The notes: generated from the letters alone by a model not told the origin. A stretch of 64,000 nucleotides of DNA from Provencibacterium sp. (GCA_022792175.1 JAAWAN010000022.1:1-64000); one strand, 5' to 3'; counted from the first letter of the stretch, positions 36,581 to 44,940 are shown. A program made the numbers and translations.

Positions 36581-38146
36581 TTGTTGGAGAACAAAAAGAA
36601 AAAATCCCATCCCCCTCTGCTGCTCCCGCAGGCAGAGCAGCAGCTGCAGCAGAGCGATACCGGCTGGCGGATAACCGCCCCGATCATCATTGCCCTGAGT
36701 GGGGCTGTCTGCATTCTTCTGAGCCTTCTTTCCATTTTTCTGCCCAAACCGGAGCTTTCCGAATATGAAAACCGGAAGCTGCAGGAGCGCCCTGCCTTTT
36801 CCATGCAGAAGCTGCTTACCGGTGAGCTGATGAGCGAATGGGAGCTTTACTACTCGGATACCTTCCCCGCCCGGGAGCTTTTCGTGCGCACCGCCGGGCG
36901 TATTCAGGAAAGCCTGGGGCTCCGGATGGATGATGTGCGTATTCACGATTCGGGCAGGCAGCCTCTTAGCGACTCCTCGCCTGATGCTCTTCGGCCGCAG
37001 GAAACTGCCTCCAGGGTCTCCCCGCCCGCCGCTTCAAACGCAGCCTCCTCCGAGCCGGCTGCCTCCCGGCCGGAGCAGTCCCCTTCGCAGGCGGAGTCCT
37101 CCTCCCAACCGGAGCAGTCCACCGCCTCCAAGCCGGAGGAGGAAGCCCTCTGGGAACGCCAAGGTCCGATTTTTATCTATAAAGGAGAAGGGCTTTCGAT
37201 TTTCTCCACCAGCGAGAGCATGTCCGCTTACTATGCTCAAACGCTGAACGCCTGGCAGCAGCAGCTGGGGGACAAGGTTACCATTTATAATCTGATTATC
37301 CCTACCAGCATTGAGTTTCGCCTTCCCGAGCGCTATAAAAGCGTTACCTCCCCGCAAAGGCCGAATATCGAAAACATCTATTCCCAGCTGGATTCCCGCA
37401 TCCGCACGGTGGATGCCTACTCCGCCCTTGAAAAGCACAGGGAGGAGTATCTCTACTTCCGGACTGACCACCACTGGACGGCGCTGGGCGCTTATTACGC
37501 TTACACCGCCTTCTGCGAAACGGCCGGGCTGGCGCCGATGCCGCTGGAAAAAATGGAGAAGCGCACGCTGACCGATTTTATCGGCACCCTCTACAAGGAG
37601 GCGCAGGACTCGCAGATGCTGAAGAATCCCGACCAGGTGGATTACTGGATAACGCCGGTCGAGCACAGCGTTTTGCAGTACCGGCGCGGTAATCCGTTTT
37701 ACGGCACTCCCACCACCCTGCTGGGGGAATATGCCAATGGGGGCAACAGCTATTCGCTCTTTCTGCATGGCGACTATCCGCTGACCAAGGTCACCACCGG
37801 ACTGAAAAACGGGCGGAAAATCGCCGTTGTCAAGGAATCCTTCGGCAATGCCTTCGCCCCCTTTCTGGTCAATAACTATGAAGAGGTCTATATTATTGAC
37901 CAGCGCTATTTTGAGCTGAATCTTCCGGCATTTCTGGAGGAAAACGGCATTCAGGAGCTGCTTTTCATCAACAACATCTTTGCCGCCAACACACGCGTGC
38001 GTATTAACGAAATTTCCCGGCTGATGACTCAGGTCTGGTCGCCTCCCGCTCCCAGCGAGCCGGAGCCGGAACCAGAGCCGGAGCCGAAAAAGGAAAAGCC
38101 GAAGGCCTCTCCCCGGGTGGAATTTGATCCCTGGGCAGAGGACTGA
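36581..38146 (+). CDS. DHHW-family (AlgX/AlgJ-like) protein with low-complexity linkers
   Basis: A 521-residue type II membrane protein. One helix (about 38-57) is followed by a short region (LSEYENRKLQERPAFS), a Ser/Pro/Glu-rich linker (about 127-190) and the DHHW domain. That domain contains YFRTDHHWTALGAYYAY and a later VKESFGNAFAPFLVNNYEEVYIIDQRYF segment with the Ser-containing motif. The C-terminus is again low complexity (SEPEPEPEPEPKKEK). DHHW proteins resemble SGNH acetyltransferases and work with MBOAT partners. The start is TTG at 36581 with GGGAGG seven bases upstream; no ATG fits better. Confidence 0.9.
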   Translation: MLENKKKKSHPPLLLPQAEQQLQQSDTGWRITAPIIIALSGAVCILLSLLSIFLPKPELSEYENRKLQERPAFSMQKLLTGELMSEWELYYSDTFPARELFVRTAGRIQESLGLRMDDVRIHDSGRQPLSDSSPDALRPQETASRVSPPAASNAASSEPAASRPEQSPSQAESSSQPEQSTASKPEEEALWERQGPIFIYKGEGLSIFSTSESMSAYYAQTLNAWQQQLGDKVTIYNLIIPTSIEFRLPERYKSVTSPQRPNIENIYSQLDSRIRTVDAYSALEKHREEYLYFRTDHHWTALGAYYAYTAFCETAGLAPMPLEKMEKRTLTDFIGTLYKEAQDSQMLKNPDQVDYWITPVEHSVLQYRRGNPFYGTPTTLLGEYANGGNSYSLFLHGDYPLTKVTTGLKNGRKIAVVKESFGNAFAPFLVNNYEEVYIIDQRYFELNLPAFLEENGIQELLFINNIFAANTRVRINEISRLMTQVWSPPAPSEPEPEPEPEPKKEKPKASPRVEFDPWAED

Positions 38147-38210
38147 GGGAGCCATTTATTTTAAATTCGGGAAAGAAGGCCTGCGCAGCGCCGGGAAGGG
38201 AGGAGAGAAG

Positions 38211-39155
38211 ATGAGAAGAATCGGAGCCATCCTGCTTTCGCTGCTGTTGCTTTCAGGTGCCGGCGGCTGCACGCGCCGGCTGGCCAATCAGCCGGCGGAA
38301 AAGCTGCCGCTGGTTGAAATGGCCGTTGCGGTGGAAAAAAGTCTTCCGCAGCCGGTCTGCTCACTGCTGCAGGAATTTTGCGACAATCTTTATCAGCTCT
38401 CCGGAAAAACGGTGCTTGCCTCCCTGCAGTACTGGGAGGATATCACCGATTCAAAGGCGGATATCCTTTTTATGCCCAGTGAACGGTTTTTTCAGATAGC
38501 GCCCGATATGCGCGTTCTGCAGACTGATTTTATCTTCACCTCCTATTCTCACTTCACCTCGGCCATGAATGCCCCCTCCACCAAAAAGCTGCTGAGCCAG
38601 GAGCTCTCCGAGAGCGGCTACTCGGTTTATCTTGCCGCTTATGGCGGAAAGCGGTCGCTGGTCAGCGGAAACGGGAGCTTCGTAGAGACGCTGCGCTCGG
38701 ATGACAGCAAAGCCATTCAGGAGCTGATCGAAGAGATGGAGGAGGATGCCTCCGTCTTTATCGGGCCGGCTGATTTTTCCCAGCCTCCCGGGCCGGATGC
38801 GCTCTACTATGCGGATACCCTGCAGCTAAGCGCACTGACCGAGGAGCAGACGAAGGACTATATCATCATCAACCTTAACTATCGCTATCATTTTCATCTG
38901 TTCTGCCTGAGCGATCAGCTGGGTGAGCGCTTAAATAAAAAGCAGCTGGCCGCTGTCTATGAAGCGGCGGCCGCCCTGGGCCCCGCCTGCGATAAGGCCT
39001 ATCAAACGATGGATACCCAGGGAAACCGGCGCTTCTCCTCGGTTATTCTGCCCTCTAAAAAGCTGCAGCAGATTATTTTTGAGCTGCAGTCCTCCCGCCC
39101 GCTTCCCGCGCTGAGATCCCCCATCTATCAGCATATTCAGAAATATTCCACCTAG
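38211..39155 (+). CDS. Lipoprotein of the acylation operon, function unknown
   Basis: A 314-residue predicted lipoprotein (LLLSLLLLSGAGGC lipobox). The ATG at 38211 is chosen because AGGGAGGAG precedes it. The body has the look of a substrate-binding fold: an early VLASLQYWEDITDSKADILF segment, an aromatic FIFTSYSHFTSAMN segment and a YRYHFHLFCLSDQLGERLNKKQLAAVYEAA segment. This recalls DctP-type (TRAP) binding proteins, but the match is weak and no TRAP permease is nearby. It is the third gene after MBOAT and DHHW and may bind or present the polymer being modified. Confidence 0.78.
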   Translation: MRRIGAILLSLLLLSGAGGCTRRLANQPAEKLPLVEMAVAVEKSLPQPVCSLLQEFCDNLYQLSGKTVLASLQYWEDITDSKADILFMPSERFFQIAPDMRVLQTDFIFTSYSHFTSAMNAPSTKKLLSQELSESGYSVYLAAYGGKRSLVSGNGSFVETLRSDDSKAIQELIEEMEEDASVFIGPADFSQPPGPDALYYADTLQLSALTEEQTKDYIIINLNYRYHFHLFCLSDQLGERLNKKQLAAVYEAAAALGPACDKAYQTMDTQGNRRFSSVILPSKKLQQIIFELQSSRPLPALRSPIYQHIQKYST

Positions 39156-39221
39156 CTGCCCTGATGCTGCATCGCTGGGAAAACACCTATGGATTCTTTT
39201 CACCCCCCCTAACGATAAAAA

Positions 39222-39282
39222 CCGCCTGCAGAGCTGCGAAAAGCGCATCTTTTCTTTCGCAGCCCTGCAGGCGGCCTTTTTT
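39222..39282 (+). terminator. Strong terminator of the acylation operon
   Basis: CCGCCTGCAG and GCTGCGAAA (39222-39242) pair with TTTCGCAGC and CTGCAGGCGG (39255-39274), followed by six T bases (39277-39282). Confidence 0.88.
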
Positions 39283-39493
39283 ATACCTTTTCCGCTCTGG
39301 AAGGCCTCGGCATCCAAAATGAAACTTTCAACTGCTGTGGAAGACTTGTTGATAATATTTGGAATAAAAAATCCATATAATCCTACATAATTCATGTATA
39401 ATGTACAATAACCAAAGATAGCCTTTTGTCTTCCAAAAAATTCAATATATTTGTAGAATTTGTAAGTTAACGCAATTATTTTCATTCTATCCA
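39283..39493. other. A+T-rich intergenic stretch, no gene seen
   Basis: This stretch is far richer in A and T than its surroundings. It holds scattered TATAAT-like words (for example at 39375 and 39398) without convincing -35 partners. No open frame with a ribosome site is seen. It is the larger part of the 534-base gap before the DUF6514-like gene. Confidence 0.5.
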
Positions 39494-39522
39494 TTCCAAA
39501 TTCTGTAAAAATATGGTATACT
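39494..39522 (+). promoter_or_regulatory. Promoter before the hairpin leader of the DUF6514-like gene
   Basis: TATACT (39517-39522) with an extended TGG, and a poor -35 (TTCCAA, 39494-39499) 17 bases upstream. Confidence 0.5.
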
Positions 39523-39527
39523 TCAGG

Positions 39528-39585
39528 AAAAGAAGGCACACGGCAGCCAAAAGGAGAGCGGAGCCGCACAGCTGCCTTCTTTTTC
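39528..39585 (+). terminator. Leader hairpin with T-run (possible attenuator or small RNA)
   Basis: AAAAGAAGGCA (39528-39538) pairs with TGCCTTCTTTT (39573-39583), and CGGC (39541) with GCCG (39563) inside. Transcription from 39517-39522 would begin near the left arm, so the stem forms at the very 5' end, and the gene starts about 105 bases further on. Confidence 0.5.
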
Positions 39586-39689
39586 AAATATATCTCCGGT
39601 CTTAGTGGAGATTTCGTTGGAAGGCCAGGATCGAAGGCTATTAGAATCTTTAGCCGACCGACATCATTTTTGAAGAAAGGTATGGCGTT

Positions 39690-39911
39690 ATGAGCAGCTT
39701 GATTTATCTTCGTACCAGCAGTCGCATCCAAATAGAAGGAAGCGACTATACGGTCTATGGCATCGTCCGTTCTGACGGGCAGGAGTGCATAGAGGATATT
39801 TCTACCTGCTCTGCCCTGGTGGAACGGATTCTGGAGGATCTGAACCGGGGTGAGGTCTCGCCCCTCCATTTTCGCGAGGTTCTCGATGACCTGATTGCCA
39901 AATACGAGTGA
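39690..39911 (+). CDS. Small DUF6514-like protein
   Basis: A 73-residue soluble protein: a beta-strand start (YLRTSSRIQIEG), a YTVYGIV segment, an EDISTCSALVERILEDLNRGEVSPLHFREVLDDLIAKY tail. The YGI, IEDIS and L-SP-H-xxVLDD pattern matches small clostridial proteins grouped as DUF6514, as far as I recall; the role of these is unknown. AAAGGT lies 10 bases before the ATG. The gene stands alone between a hairpin leader and the tRNA pair. Confidence 0.72.
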   Translation: MSSLIYLRTSSRIQIEGSDYTVYGIVRSDGQECIEDISTCSALVERILEDLNRGEVSPLHFREVLDDLIAKYE

Positions 39912-39949
39912 CCGGCAGATAAAATATTTTACAGAGGCGGGAAAATATC

Positions 39950-39978
39950 TTGACTTCCCGCTACAAGTATGTTAAGAT
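39950..39978 (+). promoter_or_regulatory. tRNA operon promoter
   Basis: TTGACT (39950-39955), 17 bases, TAAGAT (39973-39978) with an extended TGT. The tRNA-Thr begins 29 bases later. Confidence 0.75.
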
Positions 39979-40006
39979 AGATATCGTTGTCAGATGCAAA
40001 AGCTGT

Positions 40007-40082
40007 GCTGGTGTAGCTCAGTTGGTAGAGCAGCTGATTTGTAATCAGCAGGTCGGGGGTTCAAGTCCGTCCACCAGCTCCA
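40007..40082 (+). tRNA. tRNA-Thr (anticodon TGT)
   Basis: A 76-base tRNA with encoded CCA. The acceptor GCTGGTG pairs with CACCAGC, the D arm is GCTC/GAGC and the anticodon stem GCTGA/TCAGC holds the loop TTTGTAA, anticodon TGT for ACA codons. The T stem reads GGGGG against CCGTC and so contains one G-G mismatch; relatives commonly have GGCGG here. Confidence 0.96.
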
Positions 40083-40103
40083 CCCTGTCTGGCAGGCATA
40101 TAG

Positions 40104-40188
40104 GGGAGGTTTCCCGAGTGGCCAAAGGGGGCAGACTGTAAATCTGTTGCGATACGCTTCGATGGTTCGAATCCATCACCTCCCACCA
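40104..40188 (+). tRNA. tRNA-Tyr (anticodon GTA)
   Basis: An 85-base class II tRNA with encoded CCA. The acceptor GGGAGGT pairs with ACCTCCC. The anticodon loop CTGTAAA gives GTA. A long variable arm (GCGATACGC-like) is typical of tRNA-Tyr. It is 21 bases from tRNA-Thr and is cotranscribed with it. Confidence 0.96.
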
Positions 40189-40190
40189 GA

Positions 40191-40226
40191 ATCCGACAAA
40201 TCTTTTAAAGGATTTGTCGGATTTTT
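40191..40226 (+). terminator. tRNA operon terminator
   Basis: ATCCGACAAATC (40191-40202) pairs perfectly with GATTTGTCGGAT (40211-40222), followed by TTTT. Confidence 0.85.
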
Positions 40227-40256
40227 GCTTTATCCGGGCAGGAGGAAAAACGCACA

Positions 40257-40802
40257 ATGGAAAACACGATAAAGGGCATTCGGTGGATAGAGCCTGCGGA
40301 TTTAGGTGTAAGCCAGTTGTATCTGAGCGAGGCGAAACTGAAAAATATTGAGAAATGGTTTGACCCCAAGCACATGGACAGGTTTGAACCTCTCCCCGTC
40401 CATGATTTCGGAGACGGCAGGCTTACGCTGACAGACGGACACACCCGGGCATTTACCGCATACCGGCAGGGAGTAAAGGCACCTGTTTTTTATGATACGG
40501 ACGAGCTGGTAACAGGCGAGATCGGGCAGCAGCTTTATCGAAACGATATTATATGGTGCAGGCGCTTTCATATAGGGAGCGTTGCCGATCTTGAAGGGCG
40601 CATTTTAAGCGCCGGGTAATATCAGCGGCTTTGGATCAAACGCTGCGACCGCGCCTATCATCTGCTTACCCAAACCAGCAAAGAGGAGCACCTGCAGATA
40701 ATGCGGCGGCATGAGGGCCTGTTTTTATATGGCGCAAGCGAGGATTTATCGAGACTCTATTTTGAAAACGCACAGGGAGAGCTGTTCGAATATGACAGCT
40801 GA
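40257..40802 (+). pseudogene. Gene interrupted by an in-frame TAA (family not recognised with certainty)
   Basis: The frame from ATG 40257 (AGGAGG upstream) runs 120 codons to TAA at 40617-40619. The very same frame then continues without another stop for 60 codons (YQRLWIKRCDRAYHLLTQ to GELFEYDS) to TGA at 40802. Both parts look like coding sequence: the first has WIEPADLGVSQLYLSEAKL and LTDGHTRAFTAYRQG, the second a LWIKRCDRAY motif. A single base change from GAA (Glu) to TAA at 40617 would explain this. The full product would be about 181 residues, soluble. The TDGHTRA segment is reminiscent of ParB-like proteins, but I would not assign a function. It could also be two short proteins or a recoded stop. 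Confidence 0.65.
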
Positions 40803-40823
40803 ACGCCCCGTTTTCGCAAAAAA

Positions 40824-40863
40824 GGCCGCTCTCAGGGAGAATCCCCCTGAGAGCAGCCTTTTT
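40824..40863 (+). terminator. Terminator behind the interrupted gene
   Basis: GGCCGCTCTCAGGG (40824-40837) pairs with CCCTGAGAGCAGCC (40845-40858), one mismatch, then TTTTT. It also faces the end of the converging P-ATPase gene. Confidence 0.75.
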
Positions 40864-40945
40864 CCTTTTCTGCCCCTGAGGGCTGTGGTTCTGAAAAAGA
40901 TGAGATCTGCCCGCCGCCCGTTTTTTACATAGCGCCGGAAAGCTT

Positions 40946-43591
40946 TCAAACCCTTTTGCCGACAAGTTTTCCGGGACGGCCGCGCATCCTGCGCCGTCCG
41001 GCATTTTTCACGGCCGCAATCAGCCCGGAGGCCGCCGGGACGGCCAGGCAGCAGGAAAAAACGATAAAAAGCTGGCTGCCAGTGAGCGGAGCGGTAAAGA
41101 AGATTTTCGCCAAAAACGGGTTATAAAGAGCAAAATACATCGCAGCAGCGGAAAGGACTGCCGCACCAAGCAGCGCAGGATTATCAAAGGGATTGATAGA
41201 AAAGAGGCCGCGCGTTTCGCTCTTGCATTCGAAAACATGGATAAGCTGGGTGCTGACAAGGGTCAGCAGCGCCCCGGTGCGCGCTGTCTGCAAACTCCCG
41301 CTCCCCTGCAGCAGCGAAACGAAAACCGAAACCGTTGTCAGTCCGATAAGCAGCCCGCGGGTGATGATGGTGCCTGCCAGTCCCCGCGAGAAGACCGATT
41401 CCCCCGCCCCGCGCGGCGGCTGGTCCATCACATCTCTTTCTGCCGGCTCGAGCCCGAGGGCGATGGCAGGCAGCCCATCGGTCACCAAATTCACCAGCAG
41501 AATCTGGATGGGGATGAGCGGGACCGGCATGCCGGCGAGCATGGCAAAGAACATGGTAAACACCTCGCCGATGTTGCAGGAAAGCAAATAACGGATAAAC
41601 TTGCGGATATTCTGATAGATGGCCCGCCCCTCCTCAACGGCATAGACGAGCGTTGCGAAGTTATCATCCAGCAGAATGACCGAGGCAGCCTCCTTGGTGA
41701 CATCGGTGCCGGTCACCCCCATCGAAACGCCAATATCCGCCTCCTTGACGGCAGGCGCATCGTTCACCCCGTCTCCCGTCATCGCCACCACATTGCCCTG
41801 CGCTTTGAAGGCGCGCACGATGCGCAGCTTATGCGCAGGCGTCACTCGGGCAAAGACGGATATTTTCGGCAGCAGCTCCTTTAACTGCCGGTCGTTTAAA
41901 TCATCCAGCTCCTGCCCGGTCACCACTCGGTCGCCCTCCCGGAAGATGGAAAGCTGCTTTGCAATCGCCCGGGCGGTCACCGCATGGTCCCCGGTAATCA
42001 TGACCGGCTTTATCCCCGCGCGCCGGCATTTTAAAACGGCATCATAGGCCTCCTTGCGCGGCGGGTCGATAAGCCCTGCCAGCCCGACAAAGACCATATC
42101 CCCCTCATAGAGGTCGCCCGCCGCTGCCTTGCGAAAGCAAAAGCCCAATACCCGCAGCGCATCGGCGGCAAAGCGGTTGTTTTCCTCCAATATCCGCCTG
42201 CGCAGCTGGGGGGTCAGCGGCTGTATGCCGCCTTTTTCCAGCACGAAGGTACACCGCTGCAGCAGCAGGTCGGGCGCCCCCTTCATCATCAGCAGCCGCT
42301 CGCCGCCCGGCGCGCGCGCAAGCACGCTCATCATCTTGCGGGTGGAGTCAAAGGGAATCTCCCTTTCCACCGCATAGCCGCTCTTCTCCCGGCTGATTCC
42401 CCCCTTGGCGGCCAGCACAAGCAGCGCCGCTTCGGTCGGTTCCCCTAAAATCTCCGGCTGCCCCTTCTTCTGGCGTCCCCCCCGCCCCGGAGATAGGGAG
42501 GCGTTGTTGCAGACAGCGGCAATTTCCAGCAGCCGCAGAAGCGCCGGGTCCTGCCCGGTATCCGCCCGGCGTCCGCCGCGGGTCAGCTCCCCCTCGCAGC
42601 GATAGCCGGAGCCGGAAACCTCGTAGCTGGCCTGTGGGGTGCGCACCCGGGTAACGGTCATTTTGTTTTCGGTCAATGTCCCCGTCTTATCCGAGCAGAT
42701 GACGTTGGCGCACCCGAGTGTTTCCACCGCATGCAGCCTGCGCACCAGCGCGTTTCTTTTCACCATCCGCCCGACCGAGAGGGCCAGCGCAATCGTCACA
42801 ATTGCCGGCAGCCCCTCCGGCACCGCCGCCACCGAGAGAGAAATACCGGTCAGCAACATATCCATCACCGGCTCGCCCCGCAAAATGCCGGTGAGCGCTA
42901 CCGCCCCGCAGATGAAAAGGCAGCCGATGCCGATCCATTTGCTCAGCTGGGCAAGGCGCTTCTGCAGCGGGGTCTGCTGGGTTTCAATCGAGCCGAGCAT
43001 ACCGGCGATGCCGCCCATCTCGGTCTGCTGGCCGGTCTTCGTCACCCGGCAGACGCCCTTTCCGCGCGTAACGAGCGTGCCCATATATACTTTTCCGGCC
43101 GCGCCGCTGCCCGGCTGCTTTTCAACCCCTGCCGATTCCCCGGAAAGCATCGATTCATCGCACATCAGGCCGGTGCTCTCGAGCACCTCGGCATCCGCCG
43201 CCACCCGTGCGCCCGCCTGCAGGAGCAGAATATCCCCCGGAACTACCTGGCGCGCATCCACCCGCTGCACCGCTCCATCCCGCACGACCGCCGCCGAGGG
43301 GGCGGAGAGCTCCCCCAGCTTTTCCAGCGTTTTCTCGGTGCGGTATTCCTGCAGGAAACCCAGCAGCGCATTGAGGAAAACGATGGCAATAATGGTGAGC
43401 GCCTCCGCAATATCCCCCATCAAAACAGAGAGAACGGTAGCCGCCAGCAGGATCATAATCAGCGCATCCCGGAATTGTCCCGCAAAAATTCCCAGCGCCC
43501 CGGTTTTCTTTTGCGCCTTCAGGCGGTTCTCCCCATATTCCTCCAGCAGCTTTCCCGCCTGTTTGGAGCTTAAGCCCTGGTATTTTTCCAC
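40946..43591 (-). CDS. Calcium-type P-type ATPase (P2A)
   Basis: An 881-residue cation pump. It has the N-terminal cation-ATPase region, the actuator motif LSGESAG, the phosphorylation site CSDKTGTLTENKMTV, the nucleotide-binding domain, and the hinge MTGDGVNDAPAVKEADIGVSMG. Membrane segment 4 has VPEGLPA and segment 6 has NLVTDGLPA, the ion-binding set of SERCA/PMR1-like calcium pumps. The C-terminal hydrophobic block supplies the last four helices. The start is GTG at 43591, behind GGGATGGGG; nearby ATG codons are in another frame. It is the last gene of the PadR operon, 84 bases behind padR. Confidence 0.94.
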   Translation of the reverse strand: MEKYQGLSSKQAGKLLEEYGENRLKAQKKTGALGIFAGQFRDALIMILLAATVLSVLMGDIAEALTIIAIVFLNALLGFLQEYRTEKTLEKLGELSAPSAAVVRDGAVQRVDARQVVPGDILLLQAGARVAADAEVLESTGLMCDESMLSGESAGVEKQPGSGAAGKVYMGTLVTRGKGVCRVTKTGQQTEMGGIAGMLGSIETQQTPLQKRLAQLSKWIGIGCLFICGAVALTGILRGEPVMDMLLTGISLSVAAVPEGLPAIVTIALALSVGRMVKRNALVRRLHAVETLGCANVICSDKTGTLTENKMTVTRVRTPQASYEVSGSGYRCEGELTRGGRRADTGQDPALLRLLEIAAVCNNASLSPGRGGRQKKGQPEILGEPTEAALLVLAAKGGISREKSGYAVEREIPFDSTRKMMSVLARAPGGERLLMMKGAPDLLLQRCTFVLEKGGIQPLTPQLRRRILEENNRFAADALRVLGFCFRKAAAGDLYEGDMVFVGLAGLIDPPRKEAYDAVLKCRRAGIKPVMITGDHAVTARAIAKQLSIFREGDRVVTGQELDDLNDRQLKELLPKISVFARVTPAHKLRIVRAFKAQGNVVAMTGDGVNDAPAVKEADIGVSMGVTGTDVTKEAASVILLDDNFATLVYAVEEGRAIYQNIRKFIRYLLSCNIGEVFTMFFAMLAGMPVPLIPIQILLVNLVTDGLPAIALGLEPAERDVMDQPPRGAGESVFSRGLAGTIITRGLLIGLTTVSVFVSLLQGSGSLQTARTGALLTLVSTQLIHVFECKSETRGLFSINPFDNPALLGAAVLSAAAMYFALYNPFLAKIFFTAPLTGSQLFIVFSCCLAVPAASGLIAAVKNAGRRRMRGRPGKLVGKRV

Positions 43592-43675
43592 CGCATCCCC
43601 ATCCCTTTCCTGCCTGTCTTGTCCTTATTCATATTCCCGGGATGTCCGGAATATGCCGCAGGCAAAAAAGGCTTC

Positions 43676-43984
43676 CTATATCCCCACCGCTTCTATCGCC
43701 CTTTTCAGCGCGTTCCAGTCCTTTTTCAGCTGCGAAAGCCGCTCTTCCCCCTGCCCGGTAATCCGGTAGTATTTCCGCACCGGTCCCTTGGATACCGGGC
43801 CCTCAAAAACCTGCGCCGCCCCCTCCCGGTGCAGCCGCCTCAAAATCGCATAAAAGGTGCTTTCGGCTACCTCCGGGAAAAAGGTATGCAGGCTTTGTAT
43901 GAGGTCATAGCCATACAGGCTCTCTTTTTCTATCAAATGCAGGATGCACATCTCCAGCATCCCCTTTTTTATCTGCGCATCCAT
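43676..43984 (-). CDS. PadR-family transcriptional regulator
   Basis: A 102-residue PadR protein: a winged helix (KKGMLEMCILHLIEKESLYGYDLIQSL, AESTFYAILRRLHREG) and a short C-terminal dimer helix. PadR repressors commonly pair with a DUF1700-type membrane protein. Here that gene is directly upstream with a three-base gap, the reverse of the common order. The perfect palindrome at 44878-44908, just after the operon promoter, is its most likely binding site. AGAGGGC lies upstream of the ATG. Confidence 0.92.
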   Translation of the reverse strand: MDAQIKKGMLEMCILHLIEKESLYGYDLIQSLHTFFPEVAESTFYAILRRLHREGAAQVFEGPVSKGPVRKYYRITGQGEERLSQLKKDWNALKRAIEAVGI

Positions 43985-43987
43985 CCG

Positions 43988-44806
43988 CTATGCCCTCTTT
44001 CCCCTTCTTATCAGCCCGGTAAGCGCCAGCGCAAAGCCGGCCCCTATTCCATAATGGAGAAGGGGGAGCAGCATGAGCGCGCTCAGCCCCTGAGAAGAGG
44101 TGAGAGAGCAGAGTACCTCCCGCACCCCCAGAATAAACAGCAGCGCGCCCAGCGCATGAAAAACCCCCGACAGACAGTTCACCGAATGGGTAAGGGCGCG
44201 CCATAGCTGCCAGAGCGCCAGGCAGAAAAACAGCAGCCCCAGAAGAAGGCATTCCCCGCTAAGCAGCCGGCCGATAGGAATATTCCCTATAAACACCGGC
44301 AGCCGGTCTGCATACCGACAGATGAGCTGCATCTGCACCTCCAGCAGAAAAACCGCGGCTGCCGCCGGCAAGCAGGCCAAAAGGTCTCTCTTTCCCAGCC
44401 TCTCCTGCGGGAAAAAGCGCCGCTGCAGCTGCAGTCTCCCCCAGCCGCGGATAAACCCGAACAGCGAGGGCGGCAGCAGAAGGCCGGCGAAAAGCAGGCC
44501 CCTGCCTCCCCGCCAAAGGCAGAGAAACGAAAACAGCAGCAGCGCCCCCCAGAAAACAATCCTTTTATAAAAATAACCCTTCGCCCCGGCATTCTCCGCC
44601 AGCAGGCTAAAAAGCGCCTGCTCCGGCGTTCCCCAGCGCGAAAGGCCCTGCGCCGGCTCCTCCTGCGCAAAATACTCCCGATAGTCCGTCAAAATCTCCA
44701 TTGTCTGGTTCGCTGGAAAATACCAGAGCAGATATCCGCCCAGCCGCTTCAGATATTCCTCCCCGCTGGCCGCCGCCCGCCCGGCCCACAGTATCCCTCT
44801 CTTCAT
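43988..44806 (-). CDS. DUF1700-like membrane protein (PadR partner)
   Basis: A 272-residue protein. The N-terminal 60 residues (YLKRLGGYLLWYFPANQTMEILTDYREYF, then GTPEQA) have the HAAS/DUF1700 look: a helical soluble domain that in these families acts with PadR. About six or seven membrane helices follow (from about 80), with Leu-rich and Arg-rich joints. AGAAGGGCAGG precedes the ATG at 44806. It is the first gene of the operon behind the palindrome. The family has been linked to sensing membrane or drug stress, but the detail is not known for this type. Confidence 0.8.
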   Translation of the reverse strand: MKRGILWAGRAAASGEEYLKRLGGYLLWYFPANQTMEILTDYREYFAQEEPAQGLSRWGTPEQALFSLLAENAGAKGYFYKRIVFWGALLLFSFLCLWRGGRGLLFAGLLLPPSLFGFIRGWGRLQLQRRFFPQERLGKRDLLACLPAAAAVFLLEVQMQLICRYADRLPVFIGNIPIGRLLSGECLLLGLLFFCLALWQLWRALTHSVNCLSGVFHALGALLFILGVREVLCSLTSSQGLSALMLLPLLHYGIGAGFALALTGLIRRGKRA

Positions 44807-44877
44807 CTGCCTGACCTGCCCTTCTTTTAGAAAGTAAAGACTTCTCCCTCCCCGATCGGAAACCGGAGCTGCCTTTT

Positions 44878-44908
44878 CTCATCTACTGTTTAATAAACAG
44901 TAGATGAG
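44878..44908. promoter_or_regulatory. Perfect 31-base palindrome, likely PadR operator
   Basis: CTCATCTACTGTTTA (44878-44892), one A, then its exact reverse complement (44894-44908). It starts right after the -10 of the promoter at 44912-44940, so a bound repressor would block initiation. There is no T-run that would mark a terminator. Confidence 0.7.
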
Positions 44909-44911
44909 ATT

Positions 44912-44940
44912 ATCCTACCACCTGCCGCCTAAAATGTCAA
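44912..44940 (-). promoter_or_regulatory. Promoter of the DUF1700/PadR/Ca-ATPase operon
   Basis: On the minus strand a perfect TTGACA (44940-44935), 17 bases, then TAGGAT (44917-44912). Confidence 0.7.

Noticed and set aside
39330-39360. DnaA-box-like words (TGTTGATAA and TGTGGAAGA) in an A+T-rich region
   Set aside because: Each differs from TTATCCACA or its complement, there is no cluster, and no dnaA, dnaN or partition genes are near.
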